Source: Sipunculus nudus
Lineage: Eukaryota; Annelida; Sipuncula; Golfingiida; Sipunculidae
DNA: 64,000 bases
NCBI GenBank assembly: GCA_026874595.1
Contig: JAPPUL010000079.1
Coordinates: 1,233,001 to 1,297,000, forward strand
Direction: 5' to 3'
In this document: in pieces, positions 1-7,888 of the stretch
Numbering within the stretch: the first letter of the stretch is position 1
Layout of the letters: each line of letters starts with the position of its first letter
Made by a program: the position numbers and the translations under genes
The notes under the pieces: generated by a model
Told to the model about the DNA's origin: nothing
Database searches by the model: none
What the model saw: the letters and a program-made list of their open reading frames with translations, nothing else

Positions 1-114
1 CGATTTGACTATAACAATAACCTCCTTGGATATATTACATATGAGTACTTTCAAAGCGGTAAAATAAGATATAAACTATACTATGACCCACAAGGAAGAC
101 TTATTCCACGTTAA
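1..114 (+). CDS. 3' end of an unknown protein
   Basis: An open frame enters from the left edge and stops with TAA at 112-114, giving 37 visible residues rich in Tyr, Asn and Gly. It ends in a pattern like GKIRYKLYYDPQGRLIPR. Such Tyr/Gly-rich repeats are common in MORN- or YD-like secreted proteins, but too little is visible to name a family. The frame is a believable coding end because it stays open to the edge and its stop overlaps the stop of the convergent STAS gene by four bases. Confidence 0.5.
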   Translation, partial: RFDYNNNLLGYITYEYFQSGKIRYKLYYDPQGRLIPR

Positions 115-461
115 TCCCAGTTAGCAAGCGCTTCTTCTTTGTCTTTAAATATTGAAAATGCCATGTCTAACTTGCTAAATTCAAACATCTTTTGTACATT
201 GCCGTGTAATCCTGAAAGCTTTAACTTACCATTATGTTTTTTCAAATAAGCAAGACTTGATACAAGTACTCCTATCCCAGAACTGTCAATATAATTAACT
301 TTAGACAAATTAATTAATATATTATGGTACGCCTGCCCAATCTTTGCCTTTACTGTCGTTCTTAGCTCATTGGCACTCTCTAATGCCAATTCACCCGATG
401 GCTCAATTATTACTATGCCTTCTTTATTCTCACGCGTTTGTAGCTCAGTTTTTATTTCCAT
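111..461 (-). CDS. STAS-domain anti-sigma factor antagonist (SpoIIAA/RsbV-like)
   Basis: This 116-residue protein is a complete single STAS domain. Family members bind an anti-sigma kinase (RsbW/SpoIIAB type) and free a sigma factor or other partner when unphosphorylated. The visible signature is NYIDSSGIGVLVSSLAYLKK at roughly residues 55-75, where the conserved Ser of DSSG is the usual phosphorylation site. The N-terminal EGIVIIEPSGEL strand and the C-terminal FEFSKLDMAFSIF segment also fit. Length matches the family. No partner kinase or sigma gene lies beside it, so the pathway it serves cannot be read from context. A purine-rich AGGTAGG precedes the ATG. Confidence 0.88.
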   Translation of the reverse strand: MEIKTELQTRENKEGIVIIEPSGELALESANELRTTVKAKIGQAYHNILINLSKVNYIDSSGIGVLVSSLAYLKKHNGKLKLSGLHGNVQKMFEFSKLDMAFSIFKDKEEALANWD

Positions 462-596
462 AGCCTACCTACTTTCTCATTTATTTAGATAATTAATGAT
501 ACTTTCGATTTAAACACTTAAAACTATATTTTCAATTCTACAATTATCTCTTCTAATCTATTCTAGAATCACTCCCATACAGTTTTTATATGATGT

Positions 597-1457
597 TTAG
601 ACGTTTTTTAGATTTTTGTTTTCTTTTGCATGCCTTTGCAGTTCTTTAATTATTAAAGATATAACACTATCAGGTGTTGATGTCCCTGTCACTATCCCAA
701 CTTTCCCTACCCCTCTAAAGTTTATTTTATCAAGCTCTTTTGCATCATTTATTTGTATTGTATTTTTATTAATATCTTTTGCAATCTCATATAGCTTTTT
801 AGAATTTGAACTATTCCCTGCTCCTATTATTATCATAAGATCAACAATTGCTGATATTCTTCTTGCCTCTTTTTGCCTTGTTTTTGTTACCCCACAAATA
901 GTTGTATGGATTTTTAGCTCTTGTGCGTATTTTGTAATCTCAGGCAAAAGCTCCCGTGTATCATCAATTGTTATAGTACTTTGAAAGACTATCCCTATCT
1001 TTTTATGCTTTGTAAGTTTCTCAAGATCTTCAAGAGTTTGTACTACAAGCGAATGTCCACTAACATATCCTTCAATACCAAGCACTTCAGGATGGTTCTT
1101 CTTGCCAAGTATTACAACAAAATATCCATCTTCTACCAAATCTTTTGCAAGTTCCTGAGTCTTCTTCACAAAAGGACAAGTTGCATCAAGAATATTTACA
1201 TTTTCCTCTTTAAAAGACGACAGGACTTTTGGAGACACTCCATGCGCTCGTATAGCAAGATTTGAAGCCTTTAAATCCTCTAAATCCTCTATATTGTATA
1301 TTCTATGCTCATCCTCAAGCTCTTTTATTGCAAGTGGATTATGTATTATAGGACCCCAAGTTTGAACACTATTTGTTCTAGAGGCCTCTATAACCAGATC
1401 AACTGCATCACGAACCCCATAACAGTACCCAAGTTCTCTAGATAATACTATTTCCAT
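597..1457 (-). CDS. ispH: 4-hydroxy-3-methylbut-2-enyl diphosphate reductase
   Basis: IspH (LytB) is the last enzyme of the MEP isoprenoid pathway. It reduces HMBPP to IPP and DMAPP with a [4Fe-4S] cluster in the cytoplasm. Three conserved cluster cysteines are visible: in GYCYGVRDAV (Cys12), in DATCPFVKK (about residue 94) and in TTICGVTKTRQKEA (about residue 190). The HPEVLGIEGY motif holds a substrate histidine, and TGTSTPDSVI is the C-terminal signature. At 286 residues it has the usual length. It lies 30 bp downstream of the thioredoxin-like ferredoxin gene on the same strand, so the two are probably cotranscribed. A functional electron-transfer link is plausible but inferred. Confidence 0.95.
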   Translation of the reverse strand: MEIVLSRELGYCYGVRDAVDLVIEASRTNSVQTWGPIIHNPLAIKELEDEHRIYNIEDLEDLKASNLAIRAHGVSPKVLSSFKEENVNILDATCPFVKKTQELAKDLVEDGYFVVILGKKNHPEVLGIEGYVSGHSLVVQTLEDLEKLTKHKKIGIVFQSTITIDDTRELLPEITKYAQELKIHTTICGVTKTRQKEARRISAIVDLMIIIGAGNSSNSKKLYEIAKDINKNTIQINDAKELDKINFRGVGKVGIVTGTSTPDSVISLIIKELQRHAKENKNLKNV

Positions 1458-1487
1458 TCAAAAACCCCGTATCCTGATCACTTTTAT

Positions 1488-1808
1488 TTAGTACATTGGA
1501 TATGTATAGGTAAGCCTCTCAACCGGATTCCCATTCTCCAAATGACTTTCAACTATTTCTTCGATATCTTCCTCTTTTATATTTGAGTACCATACACCCT
1601 CAGGATATACTACAAATATTGGACCATCTGAACAAGGACCAAGACAACCTGCCGGAGTTACCAAAACTTTGCCCAGAAGATTCCTTTTATCCATCTCTTC
1701 TATAAGGCGTGCATATAGCTTATGCGACCCAGAACCCCCACATGACTCTTTTACCGCAGGTGGACGCTGGTTTGTACACACAAAGCAATGTCTTCTTATT
1801 TCTCTCAT
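1488..1808 (-). CDS. Thioredoxin-like [2Fe-2S] ferredoxin
   Basis: This is a small iron-sulfur electron carrier of the Shethna/thioredoxin-like [2Fe-2S] type. The cysteines fall in the family pattern: HCFVCTNQRPP, then ESCGGSGS, then TPAGCLGPCSDGP, followed by the conserved PEGVWYSNI strand and an acidic helix. A GTG four codons upstream (1820) keeps the frame open. The ATG at 1808 is preferred because GGTGA sits five bases before it, giving 106 residues. The gene is upstream of ispH with a 30-bp gap. It could feed electrons to IspH or to another oxidoreductase, but which one cannot be read from the sequence. Confidence 0.85.
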   Translation of the reverse strand: MREIRRHCFVCTNQRPPAVKESCGGSGSHKLYARLIEEMDKRNLLGKVLVTPAGCLGPCSDGPIFVVYPEGVWYSNIKEEDIEEIVESHLENGNPVERLTYTYPMY

Positions 1809-2346
1809 AACATTCACCAAATATTTTAATTTATTTTTCTTTACTCTGCTTTCTTTTTGTTTAACTTCTCAATAGATAAACATCAAACGTTTTTTTATCT
1901 GTAAAAAAAACTTATCTGTAAAAGACTCTTTATTCTATAGTCAATTAAATATGTTCTTAAATAACTAAAAAGTCAAATACTAAAAAAAACTCAAAAGATT
2001 AGCAATTAAACACTAGTTTTTAAACCCTCTAAGCACCTAAACACCTTTATAAAATTCTCTATAAGCCTAAATAATTAGTATATAAAGCATAATCTTACAA
2101 TATTCTTAATAGCTCTATTCAAACATGTATAAATTTATTATAATATAGTACATTCAAAATGATTTGTGTGCTAACCTATAAGCACAAACAAAATAATTAA
2201 TACTTTATATTATTGATTGACTCGCTAAAAGTAGGATAGCCTGTTGTTTTTGCAAGGATGTACTCCTGTCAAAAATAGTCTATATCATGTAGGGCAGATT
2301 AATAATTTAAAGGTTTTAAATTTAAATAGATATTTGGAGGTAGATG
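1809..2346. other. 538-bp AT-rich intergenic region with the peroxiredoxin leader
   Basis: Between the divergent ferredoxin and peroxiredoxin genes no convincing ORF is seen. The left part (1830-2100) is mostly A and T runs. From about 2220 to 2310 base composition rises and short self-complementary pieces appear, such as AGGA-tgtac-TCCT near 2260, suggesting a leader RNA with some structure. A consensus TATAAT lies at 2139-2144. Confidence 0.5.
2118..2144 (+). promoter_or_regulatory. Candidate sigma-70-type promoter for the peroxiredoxin gene
   Basis: A perfect TATAAT at 2139-2144 is preceded by TTCAAA at 2118-2123 (15-bp gap) as a weak -35. If used, transcription would start near 2150 and leave an untranslated leader of almost 200 bases before the ATG. 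In such AT-rich DNA a chance TATAAT is possible. Confidence 0.35.
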
Positions 2347-2943
2347 ATGGCAGTTCTTGTAACACAACCTGCACCTAACTTTAAAGGACAGGCAGTAATG
2401 CCCGATAATTCATTTAAGGAAATTTCCCTTGCTGACTATAAAGATAAGTATTTAGTACTTTTCTTCTATCCGCTTGATTTCACATTTGTGTGCCCATCTG
2501 AAATTATAGCATTTGGACACAGACTTGATGAGTTTAAAAATCGTGATGTTGAAGTTGTTGGCGTTTCGGTCGATTCGCATTTTAGCCACTGGGCATGGAG
2601 AAATACTCCTGTTGAAAATGGTGGAATAGGACAAATAAGATATCCTCTTATAGCCGACATAACAAAACAAATTGCACGAGATTATGATGTTTTAATTAAC
2701 GGCTCTGTCGCTCTTAGAGGAACTTTCCTTATCGACAAAGAAGGTATAGTACGACATCAAGTTGTTAATGACCTTGGCATAGGACGAAATATTGACGAAA
2801 CACTACGAATTATTGATGCCCTTCAGTACACTGAAAAGCATGGTGAAGTGTGTCCTGCTGGATGGAGTAAAGGAGATGAGGGAATGAAAGCAAGTACAGA
2901 AGGCGTTGCTGAGTACTTGGCTAAAAACTCATCTAAACTCTAA
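2347..2943 (+). CDS. 2-Cys peroxiredoxin (AhpC/Prx1 type)
   Basis: This thiol peroxidase reduces hydrogen peroxide and organic hydroperoxides in the cytoplasm. The peroxidatic cysteine lies in YPLDFTFVCPSEI near residue 49, and the resolving cysteine in GEVCPAGWSKG near residue 168, the typical 2-Cys layout. DSHFSHWAW and GTFLIDKEGIVRH are further family signatures. Two ATGs are adjacent. The second (2347) gives a spacer of six bases from a strong GGAGG at 2336-2340, whereas the first (2344) gives only three, so 2347 is preferred (198 residues). No AhpF or thioredoxin reductase gene is nearby, so its reductant is unknown. The gene stands alone between a long leader and a hairpin. Confidence 0.95.
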   Translation: MAVLVTQPAPNFKGQAVMPDNSFKEISLADYKDKYLVLFFYPLDFTFVCPSEIIAFGHRLDEFKNRDVEVVGVSVDSHFSHWAWRNTPVENGGIGQIRYPLIADITKQIARDYDVLINGSVALRGTFLIDKEGIVRHQVVNDLGIGRNIDETLRIIDALQYTEKHGEVCPAGWSKGDEGMKASTEGVAEYLAKNSSKL

Positions 2944-2992
2944 AATAAAACTTTAATTAAAATAAGTTTTCTAGATTAGATTCTCGGTCTAC

Positions 2993-3036
2993 TAATAAGG
3001 GCTTTTATATATACGAATATACGAAAGCCCTTATTA
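2993..3036. terminator. Hairpin between convergent peroxiredoxin and ribH genes
   Basis: A perfect 13-bp inverted repeat (TAATAAGGGCTTT at 2993-3005 and its complement at 3024-3036) encloses an 18-base loop. It sits exactly between two genes that converge, the usual place for a shared terminator. On the plus strand it is not followed by a clear T-run, so it is not a textbook intrinsic terminator. Confidence 0.6.
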
Positions 3037-3063
3037 AACTAAAAAAAACACTTGCTTTCTAAA

Positions 3064-3567
3064 TTAAACAACCCGAAACCCAACATCATCCTTATCCGTT
3101 TCTAAAAGCTTATAAAGATTTGCCATCTCAATAGCAGTCAAAGCCGCATCAGCTCCCTTATTACCATGTTTAGTTCCTGCCCGCTCAACTGCCTGTTCAA
3201 TAGAATCAGTTGTTAAAACCCCAAATATAACCGGAATGCTAGAATTTAGGGCAAGTGAGGATATCCCTTTTGCAGTCTCGTTTGAAACATAGTCAAAATG
3301 AGGTGTGCCCCCGCGAATAATCGTTCCAAGACAGATAATAGCATCAACTGAGGCTTTAGATATTAATATCCGCGCAAGAGGTGCAATCTCTAATGAACCT
3401 GGTACCTTATATATATATATATCATCCTTAAAACATCCACTACGCTCTAAAACATCCAAAGCCCCATCAAGCAACTTCGTAGTTATAAAATCATTAAAAC
3501 GACTTACAATAATTCCAAACTTAAGTTCATTAGCAATCAAAGAACCTTCAAAAACATTATTTAACAT
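3064..3567 (-). CDS. ribH: 6,7-dimethyl-8-ribityllumazine synthase
   Basis: RibH condenses 5-amino-6-ribitylaminouracil with 3,4-dihydroxy-2-butanone 4-phosphate in the penultimate step of riboflavin synthesis. Signatures are SRFNDFIT (substrate binding), [27 protein letters not shown] with the catalytic His, and [20 protein letters not shown]. The [10 protein letters not shown] segment and final helix complete the fold. At 167 residues it is slightly longer than the usual 154-160. An ideal GGAGG lies five bases before the ATG. No other rib genes are adjacent, so the pathway is scattered in this genome. Confidence 0.96.
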   Translation of the reverse strand: MLNNVFEGSLIANELKFGIIVSRFNDFITTKLLDGALDVLERSGCFKDDIYIYKVPGSLEIAPLARILISKASVDAIICLGTIIRGGTPHFDYVSNETAKGISSLALNSSIPVIFGVLTTDSIEQAVERAGTKHGNKGADAALTAIEMANLYKLLETDKDDVGFRVV

Positions 3568-3715
3568 AAGTCCTCCAATTATAAATTTATATTTATTTAA
3601 ATTTATATTTAATCTTTAAGTATGTAATATAGGATTTTCTAATAGTATACAAAAGCATAATATAATCTTATATATAAAATATATAACTTTTGTCCAACAG
3701 ACACTTAGTTATATA

Positions 3716-3744
3716 TTGACTTTTCCCTATAATATTTATAGTAT
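3716..3744 (+). promoter_or_regulatory. Candidate promoter for the ccsB-ccsA run
   Basis: TTGACT at 3716-3721 and TAGTAT at 3739-3744 are separated by 17 bases, which suits a sigma-70-like promoter about 60 bases before the ccsB start. An alternative -10, TATAAT at 3728-3733, lies in the same stretch but lacks a good -35. Confidence 0.4.
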
Positions 3745-3810
3745 TCAAGACTCCAAGATATAGTTTTATAGATATAGTTTAAGACTATATAGAAAAATAT
3801 ATAGGTGAGA

Positions 3811-6543
3811 ATGAATAAGAAATTATTTGAAATAAAGTCGATAGCAAAAGCTTATGCAAATATCGACCACGCATATATAACAAGCATAGTAATAACAATC
3901 TTTACCTTTTTGTTATTAACGTTTATAACGCTAATGAAAGCAGGTGGAGTGTCAACTTTTGATAACTTTTATTATGCTCATTATACTTTACTACTTATAA
4001 CCATAATACTCACTTATGGTATAAAAAAACGTATAAGACTTGCAGCTTTAAGTTTGCTCCTTATCCTCCTTATTGATAAAATCCTTTTAATTGTAAGTGG
4101 ACTAATAAGCGCCTATATAGGTTTGCCAATATTTTTAATCCTAGCATATTTCATACTACGGGCAATACAAGGTATGAATTATTTAAAGAAAGAAGACAAA
4201 GAAAAGATTGCCTCTTTTATGTCAATGGAAAGCAGCTTTCTTACTAGGAATAAGGCTTTCGTCGAGTCGTTTTTAGTTCTTTTCGTGTTAATGATATCTT
4301 CTGTGGTTGTAGAAAACGTATTTCGAGTGCTTGAAAGCCAAAATGCCTTACCAAAAGGACTTTATACATATCCATTAGGAACAATATTAAGCCTTCTCCT
4401 GGCACTAGTAGGAATATATCCACTGCTAAAAAAACATCTTGGAACCTTTCATCTTGCTTTTTTAAATATCTTATTTCTAGCAATAGCAACAACCTTAAGT
4501 ACCCTAATCCCTCAATCAGCAACAGTACCATTTCAGCCCAAAGACTATTATGTAAAAGCATACGGCTATTTGGGACATGTATTTTTGTTCTTTAGCCTCG
4601 ATCAGGTCTTTCATAGTTTTTGGTATATTAATGCCTATGTTTTACTATCGCTTAATATATTACGTGTAGCATTCAAAAGACGGCTTAGATTAAGAACTTT
4701 AGGCTTTTATATAACTCATTGTTCAATAGTGTTTATCTTGATAGCTGTATGGTATAACTTCTTTTTCTCATATACAGGTATAATTCCCTTACAGGTGGGC
4801 CAAAAAAGCAATAAAGTATTCCTATTTGAAGAGAGTAAGAAAAAGCTTAGAGAAGACTCTAAAGAACTTGACTTTTATATAAAGCTTAAATCTTTTGATA
4901 CAAAAAAGTGGGAAAGTGCATATAATATATACGTCAAAAAGTTCGAAAACCCAATCCCAAAATATATATCAACAAAGACGTACGAAGACTTTTCAAAAGC
5001 CCTGCCTCGCCAGTTCCAAAGCACATTTAAAGAGCAATACGTAAAAGAGAAAAAACTAACATTAAACCCGTCATTAACCTTACTGTCTGCAGTTGGACTG
5101 ACATTCCTAGCAACATACAGACAAGACCAATATCACTATAAGCTAAAAGCAGACAATCAAAAAGAAGCACAAGAACGTATCTTACGAAGGATTTTCATGT
5201 TGTTCAGCTACAAAGGTAAGGATATAATGGCCAACTCTATAAGGATTGGAGAGGACAAGAGATTATACGGAACAAATATAAGATACAAAGTATTAAACTA
5301 CTTTGAGAACTTCAGATTGGATTATGTAGGAATACCACAAGAGATAGACGCTTCAATATTCAATCAAAAAGTAAAGGATAATGTAGCAAAGCATTTCAAG
5401 AAAGATGTAAGTGCTGCTTATGAACTCACAGGTAATAAATACCGGTTGAAAGAGTTTTATAAAAAAGATATAAGACGTCGAGAACTCCTTGCAGATGCCT
5501 TTTCGGATTTGGGCAAAGAAGTACTCGAAGATCAGATAAAAGTAAACCAATCGGCAGTATCGTTTACATTGTTTGGAAGCGGGGAACGTCAAGAGATATG
5601 GTTAATAGAAGGGCGAAGCAAGCAAAGCAATAGTATATTATTAAATGAGCGTACCCAGGTATTGTATTATTATGAATATCCGAAAAAGGAAATAGAAGAA
5701 CTTATAAATAAAGCAATTAAAGCGAACCGAACACTTACAATAATAATAGGAGGGGAGAAGAAGATATATTCTAATATAGGCGGTAAGTTAGAAGAGAGTG
5801 ATTTAAAGAAAGGAGAAGCTTATTCACTTGCAGAGGATGCGTATGGGTATATAGATCACATACTGCCAAATTATGGAGAGTATTATCCGTATAGGAAAAA
5901 GACAGCAAACATCCCGGTTCATATAGAGGAGAAAGTATATAATAAAGAGCTAAAGAGCAAGCTTAAAGGAGAAGAGGAGAGAATAGTAAAAGAAGCGTAT
6001 TTAAAATTTGATAAAGTATGGGTATTAAACCCAAAGTATTATAGTGATGAGGGAAGGCGGCAAGGGGTTGAGAAGGTATTAAAGGGAGTGGGTCTAGAAG
6101 TTGAGCCATTAAACCCGTATGCATTAATAGAGGTAATATACAAAGATAAGAAAGGCGATGAGCAACGTCGTATAGCTCGCCTAACGCCACAGGGATTAAA
6201 TGTGTTCGTAGTGCCAGAGACACGTTATACCTTAACATTTGGGTCTCGAAGGAGTGTAGAGACAAAGTATTGGGAGAGTGGATTAGAGGTGCTTGAAGGG
6301 GAAGATGCAAGAAACTTGAAGGTAGTAAAGGAATCACCTATCCGAGTAAATGAGTATATGTATTATAATGGATATAGATTCTATCAAACGGACGCGAAGA
6401 AGGAAGATAGGAGTTATTCAGGTATAGGAGTAAGTATAGAACCTGGTCTTATGTATATTTATGGCGGTTATATAAGTTTAAGTATCGGAATATTTATGAT
6501 GTTTTATTTACCGATGTCTAAAAGGAGAAGTAAGAAAGAGTGA
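3811..6543 (+). CDS. Cytochrome c biogenesis protein ResB/CcsB, extra-large
   Basis: ResB (CcsB/Ccs1) pairs with CcsA in system II cytochrome c maturation and carries haem to apocytochromes outside the cytoplasmic membrane. The N-terminal 280 residues hold several membrane helices and a predicted bundle, then the ResB core signature TLSTLIPQSA followed by HVFLFFSLDQVFHSFWY. A long extracytoplasmic region (about residues 340-870) follows. The C-terminal VNEYMYYNGYRFYQT matches the usual ResB end, and a last membrane helix closes the protein near residue 895. About 910 residues is roughly twice a plain ResB, with extra N-terminal helices and a long soluble insert. ATG 3811 follows AGGTGA. GTG 3805 is an alternative. 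The ccsA gene follows. Confidence 0.85.
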   Translation: MNKKLFEIKSIAKAYANIDHAYITSIVITIFTFLLLTFITLMKAGGVSTFDNFYYAHYTLLLITIILTYGIKKRIRLAALSLLLILLIDKILLIVSGLISAYIGLPIFLILAYFILRAIQGMNYLKKEDKEKIASFMSMESSFLTRNKAFVESFLVLFVLMISSVVVENVFRVLESQNALPKGLYTYPLGTILSLLLALVGIYPLLKKHLGTFHLAFLNILFLAIATTLSTLIPQSATVPFQPKDYYVKAYGYLGHVFLFFSLDQVFHSFWYINAYVLLSLNILRVAFKRRLRLRTLGFYITHCSIVFILIAVWYNFFFSYTGIIPLQVGQKSNKVFLFEESKKKLREDSKELDFYIKLKSFDTKKWESAYNIYVKKFENPIPKYISTKTYEDFSKALPRQFQSTFKEQYVKEKKLTLNPSLTLLSAVGLTFLATYRQDQYHYKLKADNQKEAQERILRRIFMLFSYKGKDIMANSIRIGEDKRLYGTNIRYKVLNYFENFRLDYVGIPQEIDASIFNQKVKDNVAKHFKKDVSAAYELTGNKYRLKEFYKKDIRRRELLADAFSDLGKEVLEDQIKVNQSAVSFTLFGSGERQEIWLIEGRSKQSNSILLNERTQVLYYYEYPKKEIEELINKAIKANRTLTIIIGGEKKIYSNIGGKLEESDLKKGEAYSLAEDAYGYIDHILPNYGEYYPYRKKTANIPVHIEEKVYNKELKSKLKGEEERIVKEAYLKFDKVWVLNPKYYSDEGRRQGVEKVLKGVGLEVEPLNPYALIEVIYKDKKGDEQRRIARLTPQGLNVFVVPETRYTLTFGSRRSVETKYWESGLEVLEGEDARNLKVVKESPIRVNEYMYYNGYRFYQTDAKKEDRSYSGIGVSIEPGLMYIYGGYISLSIGIFMMFYLPMSKRRSKKE

Positions 6544-6575
6544 AGTGCAGTAAGGTGAAGTGCAGTAAGGTGAAG
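6542..6575. repeat. 15-bp tandem repeat after ccsB
   Basis: The unit GAAGTGCAGTAAGGT occurs twice in tandem (6542-6556 and 6557-6571) with the start of a third copy, just after the ccsB stop. It is one of many short tandem duplications in spacers of this window. Confidence 0.8.
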
Positions 6576-6769
6576 CAAGGAAGAGTAAGAGGGGCAGTAA
6601 GGGAGTGGGTAATAAGCAGCAAAGGACGGGACGGGAATGGTGCGGTAAAGGAAAGAGATAAATCCTTTCATGGATTATTAGACTAGAAGCACTTCGTGTA
6701 GTTATATTATAATATACGAGCCAGCCATGAGCATCTAAACATAAAAAGGGAAAGGAGGGTATAGACAAA

Positions 6770-7687
6770 ATGTTATTAATAGAGCGGTTTTTGAATACAG
6801 ATATATTGTTCCAGATAACGTATTTAGTATATTGGCTTGCTTTATTATTTTATATTTTAAGTTTTATATTGTATGTAAAACAAGGGCGTGCACGTGAATT
6901 ACGGGAAGGTTATATAGAGAGCAAAAGAGTACGCAATAAGCGTAAAAACATATCACGAATAAGTAGTATATTTTTCTTTCTTGGTTTTTTGTTAACACTA
7001 ATTTTAGTAGTAGACAGATGGATAGAGGCAGGACGCCCTCCATTTAGGACATTGTATGAGACACTAATATATGCATCTTTTACAATAAGTTTAGTGTACG
7101 TTGTAGTAGAAAGGCTTTTAAAGATAAAGATATTGGGACTTTTAGTTAGCGCGCTTATCCTAATAATCTACACATATTCGCTAACAACCCTAGATGTAGA
7201 GATAGTGCCCGTAATGCCGGCCTTACAAACACCGATAATGATCCCCCATGTAACAAGCTACTTTTTTGCATATGCGGGAGTATTCATAGCAGGCTTAGCA
7301 GCAGCACTTTCATTGGTGCTTCCAGAGGGGATACGAGGTTATTGGCTTATAAGCGAAGAGAAGCAGATAAATTTCCGTGAATATATATATAAGATAGTAA
7401 AGTTTGCGTTTTTGTTTTTGACATTTGGCCTTGCGCTTGGGTCCTGGTGGGGCCAGATTGCGTGGTCTAATTTTTGGGGTTGGGATCCAAAAGAGAACTG
7501 GGCACTAATATCGTGGTTAGTATTAGCGTCCTATTTCCATGTTAGATTTATAAAGAGTTTTGATGAGAAGAAGTTAGCCTGGCTTGTAGTTGGAGCATCC
7601 TTTACTATACTTTTTACGTATCTAGGAATGAAGTATCTGCCAAAGGATGTTCAATCAGCGAGTCTGCATATATACATAGAAGAGTAG
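6770..7687 (+). CDS. ccsA: Cytochrome c biogenesis protein CcsA (haem handling, WWD domain)
   Basis: CcsA is the polytopic membrane partner of ResB in system II cytochrome c maturation, exporting haem and presenting it to apocytochromes. The tryptophan-rich WWD signature is clear at about residues 223-240: WGQIAWSNFWGWDPKEN, followed by WALISWLVLASYFHVRF. About eight hydrophobic segments can be counted. Conserved haem-ligand histidines are plausible in the HVTSYFFAYAG segment and near the end. At 305 residues it is of normal length. GGAGGG precedes the ATG by about 11 bases. It follows ccsB after a 226-bp repeat-bearing spacer and probably shares its transcript. Confidence 0.94.
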   Translation: MLLIERFLNTDILFQITYLVYWLALLFYILSFILYVKQGRARELREGYIESKRVRNKRKNISRISSIFFFLGFLLTLILVVDRWIEAGRPPFRTLYETLIYASFTISLVYVVVERLLKIKILGLLVSALILIIYTYSLTTLDVEIVPVMPALQTPIMIPHVTSYFFAYAGVFIAGLAAALSLVLPEGIRGYWLISEEKQINFREYIYKIVKFAFLFLTFGLALGSWWGQIAWSNFWGWDPKENWALISWLVLASYFHVRFIKSFDEKKLAWLVVGASFTILFTYLGMKYLPKDVQSASLHIYIEE

Positions 7688-7689
7688 CG

Positions 7690-7803
7690 GAGAGCCGAAA
7701 AGGAGGAGTTAAAAAGGAGAGCCGAAAAGGAGGAGCTAAAAAGGAGAGCCGAAAAGGAGGAGTTAAGAAAAGTCAGGAAGTCGGGAAGTCGGGAAGTCGG
7801 GAG
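7690..7803. repeat. 27-bp and 8-bp tandem repeats between ccsA and hemA
   Basis: Three tandem copies of a 27-bp unit beginning GAGAGCCGAAAAGGAGGAG start at 7690, 7717 and 7744, differing at one T/C position. They are followed at 7772-7803 by four copies of an 8-bp unit (GTCGGGAA type). The unit contains GGAGG-like pieces but no coding frame follows. Confidence 0.85.
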
Positions 7804-7888
7804 AAGATGGCAGGAAAAGAAGAGAAAGAGTGCAGGATAGGAGTGCAGGATAAATATAGCAGTTAAAGAAGAATGGTGAGAAAAAAAT

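Noticed and set aside
616-1265. Plus-strand ORFs over ispH
   Set aside because: Antisense shadows of a clear ispH gene with hydrophobic, repetitive translations.
4244-6768. Minus-strand ORFs inside ccsB and after it
   Set aside because: Leu/Pro/Ser-rich shadow translations without ribosome sites, opposite a clear gene.
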